From the NCBI RefSeq assembly GCF_009727055.1, contig NC_052359.1, positions 15,122,932-15,186,931 of the forward strand: a DNA stretch of 64,000 nucleotides, written 5' to 3'. The notes below the pieces were generated by a model. The model saw only the letters and a program-made list of their open reading frames with translations. It made no database searches and had not been told where the DNA came from. The position numbers and the translations under genes were made by a program. Source of the stretch: Benincasa hispida. Lineage: Eukaryota; Streptophyta; Magnoliopsida; Cucurbitales; Cucurbitaceae. Below, piece after piece: positions 11,941 to 21,837 of this stretch (its first letter is position 1; each line of letters starts with the position of its first letter).

Positions 11941-12735
11941 GTGTTAGATATGTTAGAGATTTGGTGTTATTTATATTTTTTAAGATTATTGTGGTTGTTG
12001 TCCCATGAGATGTTTGTCTTTTTGTTGCTTGGTATATCGTACAGGATATTTCTACTATTGCGACTCCTGTATGAATATATTTTCCTTGTTTGGAAAATTT
12101 GTGTGTCTATTACGCAAGGATTCTTTCCTTCTCATAGTTCGGCTGGTTGGTCTTTGGTCGTTTATCTTTCCATGCCAAGGATATATAAGGTCACTTTGAG
12201 GAGATTTAGGGTTACACCTTTGAAGATCTCGAGTCATTTTGTGAGTTTGTTCAAAGTGGTATTTTTCATGATTGTGAAACTTCTACTCATGTTGATCTTG
12301 AGGTGGTCTCTATATCATATTGAAACATTCTACTACCTCTTGAGAAGGGATTTTCATACTTATGGGGAACCTAAGTATTCCAAGTGAAGTGGTATTCATT
12401 TGATGATGGAAAGATAGAAGTTCTTGTTGAGAGGGAATCTCACACTTAAGGGAAGTCTAAGTTATTCACTAAGTTAGGCATTCGTGTGTCACTGTAATAG
12501 CAATTTATTTACAAATAAGTGTAACGTTGTAATTGTTTGATTTTATATTAATAAAATTATGTTTCTTAGGTACACTACCCCAGACAATGTAGGTGACATT
12601 TGCACCGAATTGGGTTGTCAAACCTGTGTGTTTTGTCTTTTAGTATTTTTATTTGTGCTTTATTAAATTTCCCTAGGATTGTCGTAACATTGTGTGTCAA
12701 ATAATCTCTCTCAATCTCATAAGTCCATGAATCAT
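11941..12735 (+). mobile_element. Possible copia LTR remnant
   Basis: The stretch 12440-12700 has the order often seen at the 3' part of plant copia LTRs: 'gagagggaatctcacac', a T/A-rich leader with 'aataaaatta', then 'acactaccccagacaatgta' and 'gcaccgaattgggttgtcaa'. No matching second LTR or primer site was found. The 148-codon ORF at 11941-12387 lies in this block, is strongly hydrophobic without recognisable motifs, and is not called a gene. Confidence 0.35.
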
Positions 12736-13390
12736 CATAAAAGATAATATATTTTTTCAAAGATATTTAATATCCTTTGATAAATGTTTATCCTTTTTTA
12801 ATGATGTTTAATAATCTTTACACTTTATAGCAAAATGTTCCAAAAGTACAAAACACCTTTGGAACTTTTTGCTATAAAATGTAGATGTCTTTTGAATTTT
12901 TCTATTTATAAGAATTTCTCTTAATAAAAAGTAGATATTTTTCATATATTTTTTCAACACCTTTGATAAATATATGTCTTCTTAAATGATTTTTAATAAT
13001 TTTTAATCTAAAAAATTATATATATTTTTTAAAAGCTTTTCCGTTACCTCCCATAAATATCTATACTTTTTGAACATTTTTTATAACCTCCGATAAAAGA
13101 TTATTGAAATAGGTGGACTTTCATGTATGCCAACCTTTCAATTTTATATTTAATACATCGTTCTTAATTATTATTTTTTCTTAAAAAAAAAAAAGGTTGA
13201 ATACAAGTTATTAAAATTGAAGGACATAAAACAAAACCATAAACTTCAAACACGAAATACATATAATAACGGAATTATTTCTTTGTTTGTAGAAGAGAAA
13301 TAAGAAGTATTTGAACACGTTTGGAATCCAGAACTGAGTTTGGAAGGAGATGAAGAAGACGAAAGAAAAACAAATGGCAAAGGAGCTAGT
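12736..13390. other. AT-rich spacer upstream of the albumin gene
   Basis: No gene is seen. Phrases such as 'cctttgataaat' recur near 12775 and 12960, suggesting short decayed repeats. The minus-strand ORF at 13211-13444 overlaps the albumin promoter and has no support. Confidence 0.4.
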
Positions 13391-13392
13391 TA

Positions 13393-13473
13393 ACGTGGAA
13401 GCAACATGGAAACCTCCATAGCCATTAAAAGCCACCAAATTCAAGCTTCAAACTTCCACGTCTCATCCATGCA
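13393..13473 (+). promoter_or_regulatory. Seed-type promoter motifs (ACGT boxes and RY element)
   Basis: ACGTGG lies at 13393-13398, CCACGT at 13456-13461 and an RY element CATGCA at 13468-13473, about 95 bp before the chosen albumin start. RY plus ACGT boxes is the classic arrangement bound by B3 (ABI3/FUS3) and bZIP factors in seed storage protein promoters. No clean TATA box could be placed, so the transcription start is uncertain. Confidence 0.6.
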
Positions 13474-13567
13474 TTGCTCTCTCACTCCTTCAAATACTCA
13501 CCCTTTCAACCACAACGTTTCTCCCCCACCCTCCTTCTTAACATTATACTCAAACCCATATAATATA

Positions 13568-14881
13568 ATGACTACAAATCCAGTTATGTCCATCCTCCTC
13601 CTCTCCCTTTTCCTCTTCGTCGTCGCTACCGCCGCCTCTGACCACCACTTCGACGATGAGAACCAACGCCCCTGGTTGCAGAGGTGCCGTCAACAGGTTC
13701 TCTCACTACCCACTTTCGGGCTCTGTTTTAAATGGTTTTGAATTTTTTTATTATGTTGTTGAAGAGGAGTAGAATGCACATGCATGAACCCATGGACCTA
13801 TGTTTTGTACGTGTTTTAGTTTATGGGTTTCAATCTTCTTTCACTTTTGTTTCATGGTCCATTTTTCTTTTAAACAGATAACTATTGTAATTCCCATCTT
13901 TTCAGAAATTAATTATTTTGTTCATTCTGAAAATCTTGCATAAAATTACATCTCACTGTTATTCAAGATCCATAGGATAATTATTTAGTGTTTTTTTTTA
14001 ATTTTAATTTATTTTTTAAAATTAAGTTTATTTTCTCTCAATTTTTACAAATTTTTTACCCCGATTTTCATAAATCTTTAGTGGAAGAGTTTAATTTTTA
14101 ACCAAATTTTTAAAAAATAAAAATTTTTGAATATTATTTCTTATAGTTTTCAAAAATTGGTTTGGTTTATAGAAATATCAGTAAAAATTAAATAACAAAA
14201 CAAAAATTTTAAAATAGAATGAGTGTTTAATTATAAGTTTAATTCTAAAAACTAAAAATAAAAAAAAAATATATTATCAAACTGAGTTTTGAAAATTATA
14301 GATGTATAGGTAAGAATTTGTGAACCTTTGTGTGGATTTTTTCTAAACCTAAATGAACAAATAGAAAATTCCAAATTTCATAGTACAAATAAACATTCAT
14401 AGTTTCAAATCTCGAAAATTAAAAATCTCGATAATTCTTAAAAATATTATTTTAAAATTTAACAAAGAATTCAAATAGGTAGAACCAAAATAAAATCTAA
14501 AAGCATATTATTCACACTAATGTTTTATGACAATCAAAGATAACACCTACCATGTCATTAAAAATGAGGCAGGTTCGGGGTGAACGGCTCCGACACTGCG
14601 AGCAGTTGTTGACACGGCCCCGCCGCTACCGGCAGCTATTAGCAGCGGAGGAAGAGGAAGATGCAGTGGAGCATCTCGAGGAATGTTGCCAGCAACTGAG
14701 AGGGATGGACGACGCGTGCCGGTGCGAGGGGCTTCGACGGATCGTGCAGCGCCGCAGGCAGCAAGGGCGGCTGCAGGGGATCGACATGGGCCAAATGCTG
14801 GAAAGAGCCACTAACTTGCCGTCGGTCTGCCGGATCAGCCGACGCCGCTGTGACCTCCGATCGACCACCACTCCATGGTAG
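13568..14881 (+). CDS. 2S albumin seed storage protein (two exons)
   Basis: Exon 1 is 13568-13696, the intron 13697-14572 (CAG|GTTCTC ... GGCAG|GTTCGG) and exon 2 14573-14881; the protein is 145 residues, usual for 2S albumins. A signal peptide (core ILLLSLFLFVV, probably cut after ATAA) is followed by an acidic propeptide with DHHFDDE. The eight-cysteine skeleton is complete: RCRQQ in exon 1, then RHCEQ, ECCQQ, DACRC, PSVC and RRRC in exon 2, with 11 residues between C1 and C2 across the splice junction. The protein would be cleaved into small and large disulphide-linked chains and stored in seed protein bodies. It is unusually rich in arginine (RRIVQRRRQQ). The exons are far more GC-rich than the intron and flanks. 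An in-frame upstream ATG at 13406 would bury the signal peptide, so 13568 (or 13586) is preferred. No transcript evidence is available here. Confidence 0.92.
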
Positions 14882-14966
14882 ATTACAACAAAATAGAATG
14901 GTAGAATGAGAGAAAAAAGAGAGAGAGCCCATTGAGGTTGAACCATCTAAAAATGAAGTAATAATC

Positions 14967-14972
14967 AATAAA
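14967..14972 (+). terminator. Poly(A) signal of the 2S albumin gene
   Basis: AATAAA lies 86 bp after the stop codon, a normal distance for a plant 3'UTR. Confidence 0.6.
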
Positions 14973-14989
14973 ATATGACGGCTCCCCGA

Positions 14990-16560
14990 CTTTGTGGGAG
15001 ATCTGTAATAATGTTTAAAACAAACATCACTTAGTTTCTTTTATTTTTTTTTTTCCTTTTACCTTTTTATTTTTTTGGTTTAATTTTCTTATTTTGGGTT
15101 TTTGTTTTGTTTGCGTGTTGAATCAAAAATAAATCTTAATCTTTCTACTTGGAATAATTAACTTTGAACTTTGATTATTTACTTTACTTCATCTAATTTT
15201 GTTTTACCATTCATCATTTTATTAATTTAATTTAATGTGAAGTAATTTCCCATTGATACATATACAATATTTTATTTTTTTATCCTTTTAAATAGGATAA
15301 TTGTTTTAAATGAAAAAACGGTTAGAAATATTTTTAAGTATAGCAAAGTGTCAAGCTATCAATATCTATCAATTATCCATTAACATTTTGTTATACTGGT
15401 AAATAAAAACGGTTTATTTTTATATATTTGAAAACAATCATTCTAAAAATTGAAGCTTAAATTACTAGTTTGAAGTTTATGTTTAATTTATTTTTTCTTT
15501 GAAAAAATGTTTAATAAAATTCTAAATTTGAATTTTTCTATTTAATAGATCAGTAACTTTTATTTTTGTTTCAAATATATTTTAAAATTTTTTATGTTTA
15601 TTTAGTCTCAAAATTTTCAAATTCAATAATAGGTCTCACTTAATTTTTATTGTTGTTTTCAATAAATATTTAAAAATTTTACAAATATTTAAAATTAATT
15701 AATCTATGAGATATAAATTTTTGTTTTATGTTTAAATAGAACTCTAATCTATAAAATTTAGAAACTAAATTTGAAGTTTAAAAAGTTAAAAACTTTTGAA
15801 CTTTTTAAAGAAAACGAAGAAAGCTTTGCTTTAACTAACAAATTCTTCTTTCTTTTTTAAAATATATTTTCTCTTTTTACTTATAATGAGATAGAGATCC
15901 ATAAAGATATATATCTATGCATTATTCAACTAGCAACAAGAATCCAAACAAACAAGTTTCAAAACAAAACCCAAAAAACCAAACTATTAATTTTATTTGA
16001 ACATTGATTTGGTCCCTTTTTCAAAAAACTTACCAATTCAATATGATTCTTTTTAGCTTCAAAATTAGAAAATCAAACTAAATGTCACTCTCAATTTTCA
16101 TTTTATTTCTTAGAAAAAATATGATGTAATGTTCAATAATTTAATTTAAAATGTATTTTTGAATAAAGAATCTAAATCCTATATAAGCAAAGAATTAAAA
16201 TCATACATTCTTAATTTCTAGTTTAAAATTGAAAAAAAATACATGAGATTATCAGCACAAATATAATATAAAGACAAGTTCAATTATTTTTAGTATAAAA
16301 AAAATACATCTCTTGGTCGTATACCTATTCCCTATCTAATTTATTTTTACCATCAACATGTTTCATGGAGTTGAAGACACATTTCTAATATGAACGAACA
16401 GACTAAGATGATCAATGTAATACTAAAAACTTTCACAAACTCGAAAAATATGAGATTAATAATTGAGAGAGAGAAAAGTAAAGAAAATAATATAAAAGAG
16501 CCCAATGTAAATTACATTATAGTGATATCATATAATATAACTGTGGTGTTGGTTTAAATA
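14990..16560. other. AT-rich intergenic spacer between the two host genes
   Basis: No coding potential, RNA gene or repeat family was recognised. The spacer is the convergent 3' region of the albumin gene (+) and the ubiquitin-like gene (-). Confidence 0.5.
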
Positions 16561-16573
16561 TGTATGTTAAAAG

Positions 16574-16810
16574 TTAAAAACCACCATGAAGACGAAAAAC
16601 CAAATACAAAATAGAATCATCGAGGATGTTATAATGTGCTAAAGTTTGATGATCTTCGAGGGTCTTTCCAGCATAAATCAGCTTCTGAGACTCAATAGGT
16701 ATGATCTTATGGGATTTGATTGTAGCCTTTACAGCCGCAATCGTATCCATTGATCCAACGTCTATAGAAATTCTACTCTTTCCATCTAACGTATTCACAA
16801 AGATCAGCAT
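16574..16810 (-). CDS. Divergent single-unit ubiquitin-like protein
   Basis: The 78-residue product aligns along its whole length with ubiquitin: MLIFVNTLDGK at the start, DTIAAVKATIK, an AGKTLED block holding the residue equivalent to Lys48, TLAHYNI, and a C-terminus RLHGGF. Ending in GG plus one Phe matches the last unit of plant polyubiquitins, so processing to a GG terminus is plausible. Differences from ubiquitin are many, including one extra residue after the first beta turn, Leu at position 2, His before GG, and His-Lys-Ile-Ile replacing the usual loop before Pro. The start is the ATG directly after a 3' splice site (TGCAG, minus strand); an unspliced reading would add up to 13 residues. 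The frame is intact, and a TATA-like box and a 5'UTR intron lie upstream. It could be a modifier-like paralogue or a retained duplicate. Confidence 0.8.
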   Translation of the reverse strand: MLIFVNTLDGKSRISIDVGSMDTIAAVKATIKSHKIIPIESQKLIYAGKTLEDHQTLAHYNILDDSILYLVFRLHGGF

Positions 16811-17003
16811 CTGCATTTCCATTAAAAAACACAAGCAAAACTCCAACAATTCACAATTATCTTCCTTAATTTAAATCATCATCAAAACTTAAATGGGTTT
16901 ACCTTCAAATATAGTGATGATACCAAACTTTGATTTAAATGAAGTAGCTTTGATTGATTGGTTGTTTGCCTTGAAAGGTAATGATATGAGAACATATATT
17001 TAT
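16811..17003 (-). promoter_or_regulatory. TATA-like box, 5'UTR and 5'UTR intron of the ubiquitin-like gene
   Basis: On the minus strand, ATAAATATAT (about 17003-16993) is followed by an untranslated exon and then by an intron with GAAG|GTAAAC at 16902 and ATGCAG|ATG at 16811, 92 nt long. A leader intron ending right at the start codon is typical of plant ubiquitin genes. Confidence 0.6.
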
Positions 17004-17009
17004 GGATGG

Positions 17010-17930
17010 TAAACATTATGATATATGGTTGCTTCCTAGCTAGTTGAGTATTTGCATTAATGTTTTTTTATGAAGATAACGATGAGTCTTTCTTTTAAAA
17101 TGACCAAATGTTTCAAACGAATTTGTACATGCATGCACTTTGATTCCTCTTTTCAACTCTTTGGAAAAATAAATTGTTTGGTGTTAATTAAGACTAGAGT
17201 CTATTGATTAATTAATCAAGGAAAATTATTGTCTTTTGGTTTGCAATGGTTCTAGATCTTAAAATTATTGTCATCAATTACTTCTTTTTTAATATTTTTT
17301 CTTTATGTTTTGGAATTAGTTTCTATTTAACTGATAAGGTTTAAAATATTATAAATTTGTTCATTACCTGTTGAATTTTATTTCAAATTATTCTCTAAGT
17401 TTCAATATATTACAATTTTATTTTTACTATATGTGTTTTGTTTCAATATTAACACTTTTAACTTTGATTTTTCAATATATACTCATTTTTAATCTTTAAC
17501 ATTTATATCTATTAATTGATTTAAAATAATTATAAAGTAAAATTTTAATTCTATCTTTAACATTTATATCTATTAATTGATTTTAAATAATTATAAAGTA
17601 AAATTTTAATTCTACTTTTAATAGTAATGAAAAATAGAGAAATTTTGATTAATTATAATTCTTTTAATTCTTATAAATTAATTAAATATAAATTACCATT
17701 AAAGACGAAAAGTGATTAGTGAAAAAGTGGGGTTAAAGAGTAAATCTTAAGACCCATGAACTAAATTGAAAAAAAAAAAAAAAACTCAAATGTAAAGGTA
17801 AAATTATAACATTATGTAACTTAAGGATTAAAAGTGTAACATTTTGAAATTTAAACTAGTTTGAAACTAGCCCCAAGACTAGAGACTAAAAAAGTATTTT
17901 TCCATCTTTTAAAAAAATTAATCGTAACTT
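17010..17930. other. AT-rich spacer
   Basis: No gene was recognised. It contains the 61-bp duplication listed separately. Confidence 0.5.
17492..17613. repeat. Tandem duplication, 61 bp twice
   Basis: The unit starting ATCTTTAACATTTATATC and ending 'aattttaattct' occurs at 17492-17552 and 17553-17613 with essentially one base changed, so the duplication is recent. Confidence 0.9.
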
Positions 17931-17934
17931 AAAG

Positions 17935-18878
17935 TAAATTAGAGTATGTTTGTTAACGTACTTGTATCTTATTTTCTATTATCATTTCTTCCTTTTAAGA
18001 AATAGACTTATTCGATAATCTATCATTGTTCTTGTTTCAAAAATTTGAAAAACGTTTTCAAAATCTCTTTATTTGTTCCGTTTTTATATTACTATTTTAG
18101 GAACACATACAATTATATATAGAAAGGAAGAAGCCTAATTATTGCCTACATATATGCATGATACATAAATTAAGGCCTAAATATCTCAACACCCTCCCAC
18201 TCAAGGTGATAGAAATAACTTGAGTTTGTGAGTGAATAAATTGAAGCAACTGGATGATAGAAATTGAAGAAGTAATTCTGAATCAAAACACGATAGGTCT
18301 GTGAAGCAGAAACCCATGAAGAACTAGAACATAGAGAACTAGGTTGAAAACAGGAACTTACGAACTTCTAGGTTGGAAAAAGAGACCTTCATAAAGATCT
18401 AAAACAAAATCCACAAATTTCAGAGCCGAAAATAGAGATCTGCGTAAAGATTAGAAAATAAAAGATAAAAGGAAATAGAGACTCTAGAAAATAAAAAAAA
18501 ATTGATCGAAACTGAAAAAGAATCAAATAAGAACCAAACTGAACCAAACTTAGTGACTAAATTAAATTAATTTGGCTGATTGAACTGAACCAAATTGAGA
18601 GAACTGAGCCGGTCTATGATGATCGAACCAGACCAGAATGACTAAACCAGACTGGTTGAACCGAACTGATGGAGTGAAATGAATCAAGAGTATTTATGAA
18701 ACCACAGCTTTGATGGGGTAGATGGATATGGTTGAGTGACAGACGAGATTGGGCAACCTTAGGGAATGGGGTTCTGAATCGGATCGGGGATTAGAAATTG
18801 GGGATTCGAGGGTCGAGTTCAGGATTAGGGATTGAGGGTCGAGTTCTAGACCGAGAATCGAGGATCGAGTTCTGGACC
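17935..18878 (-). mobile_element. Possible copia 3' end (minus strand) and unassigned sequence
   Basis: On the minus strand, CTTGAGTGGGAGGG followed by TGTTGAGATATTTAGG at about 18193 looks like a polypurine tract and LTR start. The rest, 18230-18880, is rich in 'gaaccaaactgaacc' and 'gggtcgagttc' phrases with no reading frame; the latter repeats at 18808 and 18838. Weak evidence. Confidence 0.3.
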
Positions 18879-19960
18879 TATTGGGATTGGTATCCTAATT
18901 CTCCCGGAGTCCCGTTGTTTGTAATTATACACATTGTTTTATGAATAAAATAATTGTTATTTCATTCTGGCATTTACTCATATCCAATAAACAAAGCTCC
19001 ATGGTTATCTTATGTAAACTTAAGCATGTATATGTGATATAAAAGTAGATCATGCCATAAGTGATAATCTAGATAGGTCTGTAGTATAAGGATTAAGGTG
19101 GGATACCTGATCCTTGTGACACTACTGATACGACCCGCTTTGTAGAGGTTTACAAGTATTGTAAACTGCTACAGATGGTAGATCTTGACCATTCATGTGA
19201 AGACATGCGAGCGGGGGTGTCCTATACAAAGAGTTTGTATAAGAACGGACCACAAGATGACTAGACTCTATATATAACGCCGTTGATACTGGAGACTTAC
19301 ATCTCACCTAAATGACCATAGGTGACACGACTTCAATCCTGAGTATTTTGTGAACTCTTGCCATTGAGGGTGGTTCTTTTATTAGTTTGGGTGAGAGTGG
19401 CCAGATTGCCAACTCAACATGCCTACCTATTTGAGGACTTGTCTGATCTGGGAGTTGGGAACTTAATACACAAGATGGAATTCACTCATTCCCCGAAGCA
19501 AGGGTAAGTAGATAGATTGCTCCCTTAAGAGCTGATTTCGGGACTTAAACATAGTGGTCACAACTTCTCTTTGGAAGAGAGGACTCAATCACAGTAGGAC
19601 TATGACTTATGTTCATTAGAGGATTTAGAGGTACTTAAAGAGTTAGATGTAACTATAGGGGCATAACGGTTATTGGCCGAGCTGTACTTATTGTCGCACT
19701 ATTGATTGGTTAAGAGTGCCTGGTAGTTAATAGATGGTGGATCCCGTGACTAAAGAGTTTAGTCAGTTATTCACATACCGTTGGAGCTTTGAGCTACAGG
19801 TCTATAAGGTTCCTTTGATAGCTTAATGAATTCAAATTGAGGATCAGTTCTTGGTGTTGATTTGAAATGTTCAAATTGACAAGAGGTAATTCGATTATAT
19901 ATGATATGTTCAGTATGGTGTATGAGATAAGCTTAAATCCCATTTTTCATGGAGCAAATT
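18879..19960 (+). mobile_element. Partial LTR, family L2 (copy R4)
   Basis: It starts TATTGGGATTGGTATCC and carries the ordered L2 blocks: 'actgatacgacccgctttgt', 'gcgagcgggggtgtcctata', 'aaagagtttgtataag', 'cctcctatcctga' relatives, 'attcactcattccccgaag' and 'gttcaaattgacaagagg'. The same order is seen at 35337, 49633 and 52105. The 3' end with the CGATCG array is missing. Confidence 0.75.
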
Positions 19961-20224
19961 CCACCTTCTTCATCCTTGGGTCCGGTCCTGTGGTGTCTTT
20001 TAGCCAGGCAACACAACTTTCATATCTTCCCATCAAGCAACCTATTCTGCCTCCCATCACTCAATCGGATGTGTTCTCAACCTCCCATCTTCTTCTATCT
20101 GATCACTAATCACACCAACGGTAAGCATTAATATTCGATCAACCTCAAATTTGGAACCTGAATCCCTCAACCTATCGAACCCCAAACCTCTAATCTGCCC
20201 ATTCCATCATTGATTTAAAAACTA

Positions 20225-20651
20225 CAAACCTCATTGATTGATTCATCAAGTTATTCGTAATATTGCCCATTCTCTTTCAGTCAAGTTAAATAGTCCCAAC
20301 TATCTTTTATGGCAAAATCAACGTCTCTATGTTGTGGGTACTCACGGCCTAGATGGTTTCATAAACAGAACCATTCGTTGCCCCTCCTTGGTTTACCATC
20401 ATTAGCCCAATCTGGAATATCTATCTCTATTTGGCAACAACTCAACGGTATAGTAATGTCGTCGATATATTCCTCTCTCGCTGAGGAGAAAATGGCCAAG
20501 ATCATCTTTATCACCTCTGCAACTGAAGTGTGGGTCTTTTCATAAGTCTTGCTCCTCCTCTTCTTCTAACGCGTTCTTAGTCTCAAATCTGAGATTGAAT
20601 TGATCAAGAAGGATGGTATGTCTATTTGTTAGTATTTTGGTAAGACCAATA
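20225..20651 (+). pseudogene. Old Ty1/copia gag gene, left half
   Basis: Fragments in two frames spell a UBN2-type copia gag: KLNSPNYLLWQNQ at 20285, GLDGFINRTIRCP, then SSIYSSLAEEKMAKIIF with ATEVW, then a segment reading KKDGMSIC and YFGKT that ends at 20650. Stops and frameshifts show it is dead. The reading continues at 31910 after an 11.26-kb insertion (DKLATVGEPISLEDHISYIL). Gag forms the particle that packages the element's RNA. Confidence 0.8.
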
Positions 20652-20802
20652 TGTTAGATATATTTAAATAATAATATGTGTAATTAAAGTATGGGCTATA
20701 TATGTGGATTAATAATTTATTACGTTGGGTTATCTTATTAAATTGGACCTATGTGATCTAATTAATTAAGGTCCTAGATTCGTAATTGAATATGGACTTA
20801 AT
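20652..20802 (+). mobile_element. Copia 5' LTR, first part
   Basis: TGTTAGATATATTTAAATAA matches the start of the 3' LTR at 31454-31608. The match stops at 20802, where MULE-1 begins; the LTR resumes near 25507. Confidence 0.85.
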
Positions 20803-20945
20803 GGGAAAATTTCACAAAATGACCCAAACCCAAAAACTTTTCTACCAATGATCTCTTCCTAAAAACTTTTCTATCACTGATATTTTGTCCATGCGAAATT
20901 CCAAAATTACCCCCAATTTTTAAAAAGCCTTCAGACCGCACCACA
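20803..20945 (+). repeat. MULE-1 left terminal repeat
   Basis: The stretch from GGGAAAATTTCACAAAATG to 'ttcagaccg' is matched in inverted orientation by the end near 25221 (CCATGCGAAATTCC, ATTACCCCCA, TTCAGAC) and in direct orientation by 25223-25340. The start, AT-rich character and length fit a Mutator-type terminal inverted repeat. A 9-bp target duplication was not found. Confidence 0.7.
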
Positions 20946-21269
20946 TTTCTTCTTCCTTCAACGATTTCTTCAGCTCTTCATTCAATGTGCATTCAATACA
21001 CCACCAACATTCCACCAAAACATTTATTCCCAACTAATATTCTTCCAAAAGCATTGAAGAGAATGAAATGTCACTCTCATTGTTCACTTTCTGTCATCGA
21101 ACTCCCCACGAAATTCTCTCATTGTTCTCTCATAGCTTTCTCCCAGAGTTTTAGCTCAACATCTTCGTTGATCGCTTTCATCGTCAGATTCAGTCCACAT
21201 TTCTTCTTCCTTTAACGATTTCTTCAGCCTTTCATTCAATGTACGATTTCTTATCCCAGATCGTTTTCA

Positions 21270-21830
21270 TAATAAGTGTCGTTTAGTATTAAATTACAGT
21301 ATGATCATTTATCCATTACTATGCGATCGTTTATATATTACTATGCGATCGTGTATAAATTACTGCACGATTGCTCATAAATTATAAACGATCATAAAGT
21401 AAATTATAAACGATCATGTAATAATATATACACAATCGTTCATTACAATATAAGTGTCATTTAGCATTAAATTACAATATGATTGTTTATACATTACTAT
21501 GCGATCGTTTATACATTATTATGTGATCGTTTATACATTTCTATGTGATCGTTTACTACATGATCATATAGTAAATTATAAACGATCGTATAGTAATTTA
21601 TGCACAATCGTTCAATACAATATAAGTGTTATTTAGCATTAAATTACAATAAGATCGTTTATACATTACCATGTGATCGTTTATACATTACTATGTAATC
21701 GTTTATACATTACTATGCAATCGTTTACTACACGATCGTATAGTAAATTATAAACGATCGTATAGTAATTTATACATGATCGCATGGTAATTTATACATG
21801 ATCTCATAGTAATGTATAAACGATCATTCA
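21270..21830. repeat. Left subterminal array of GATCGTTTATACATTA units
   Basis: Degenerate units of about 24-30 bp contain 'tgcgatcgtttatacattac' and the reverse sense 'aaattataaacgatcgtata'. Both orientations occur, so the array could fold extensively. It lies between the left terminal repeat and the transposase gene of MULE-1. The ORF at 21454-21636 is part of the array. Confidence 0.85.
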
Positions 21831-21837
21831 CTTATCA

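Noticed and set aside
11941..12387. 148-codon ORF, second-longest in the window
   Set aside because: The product is hydrophobic and low-complexity with no family motif, and it lies in sequence resembling a copia LTR. Nothing else supports a gene.
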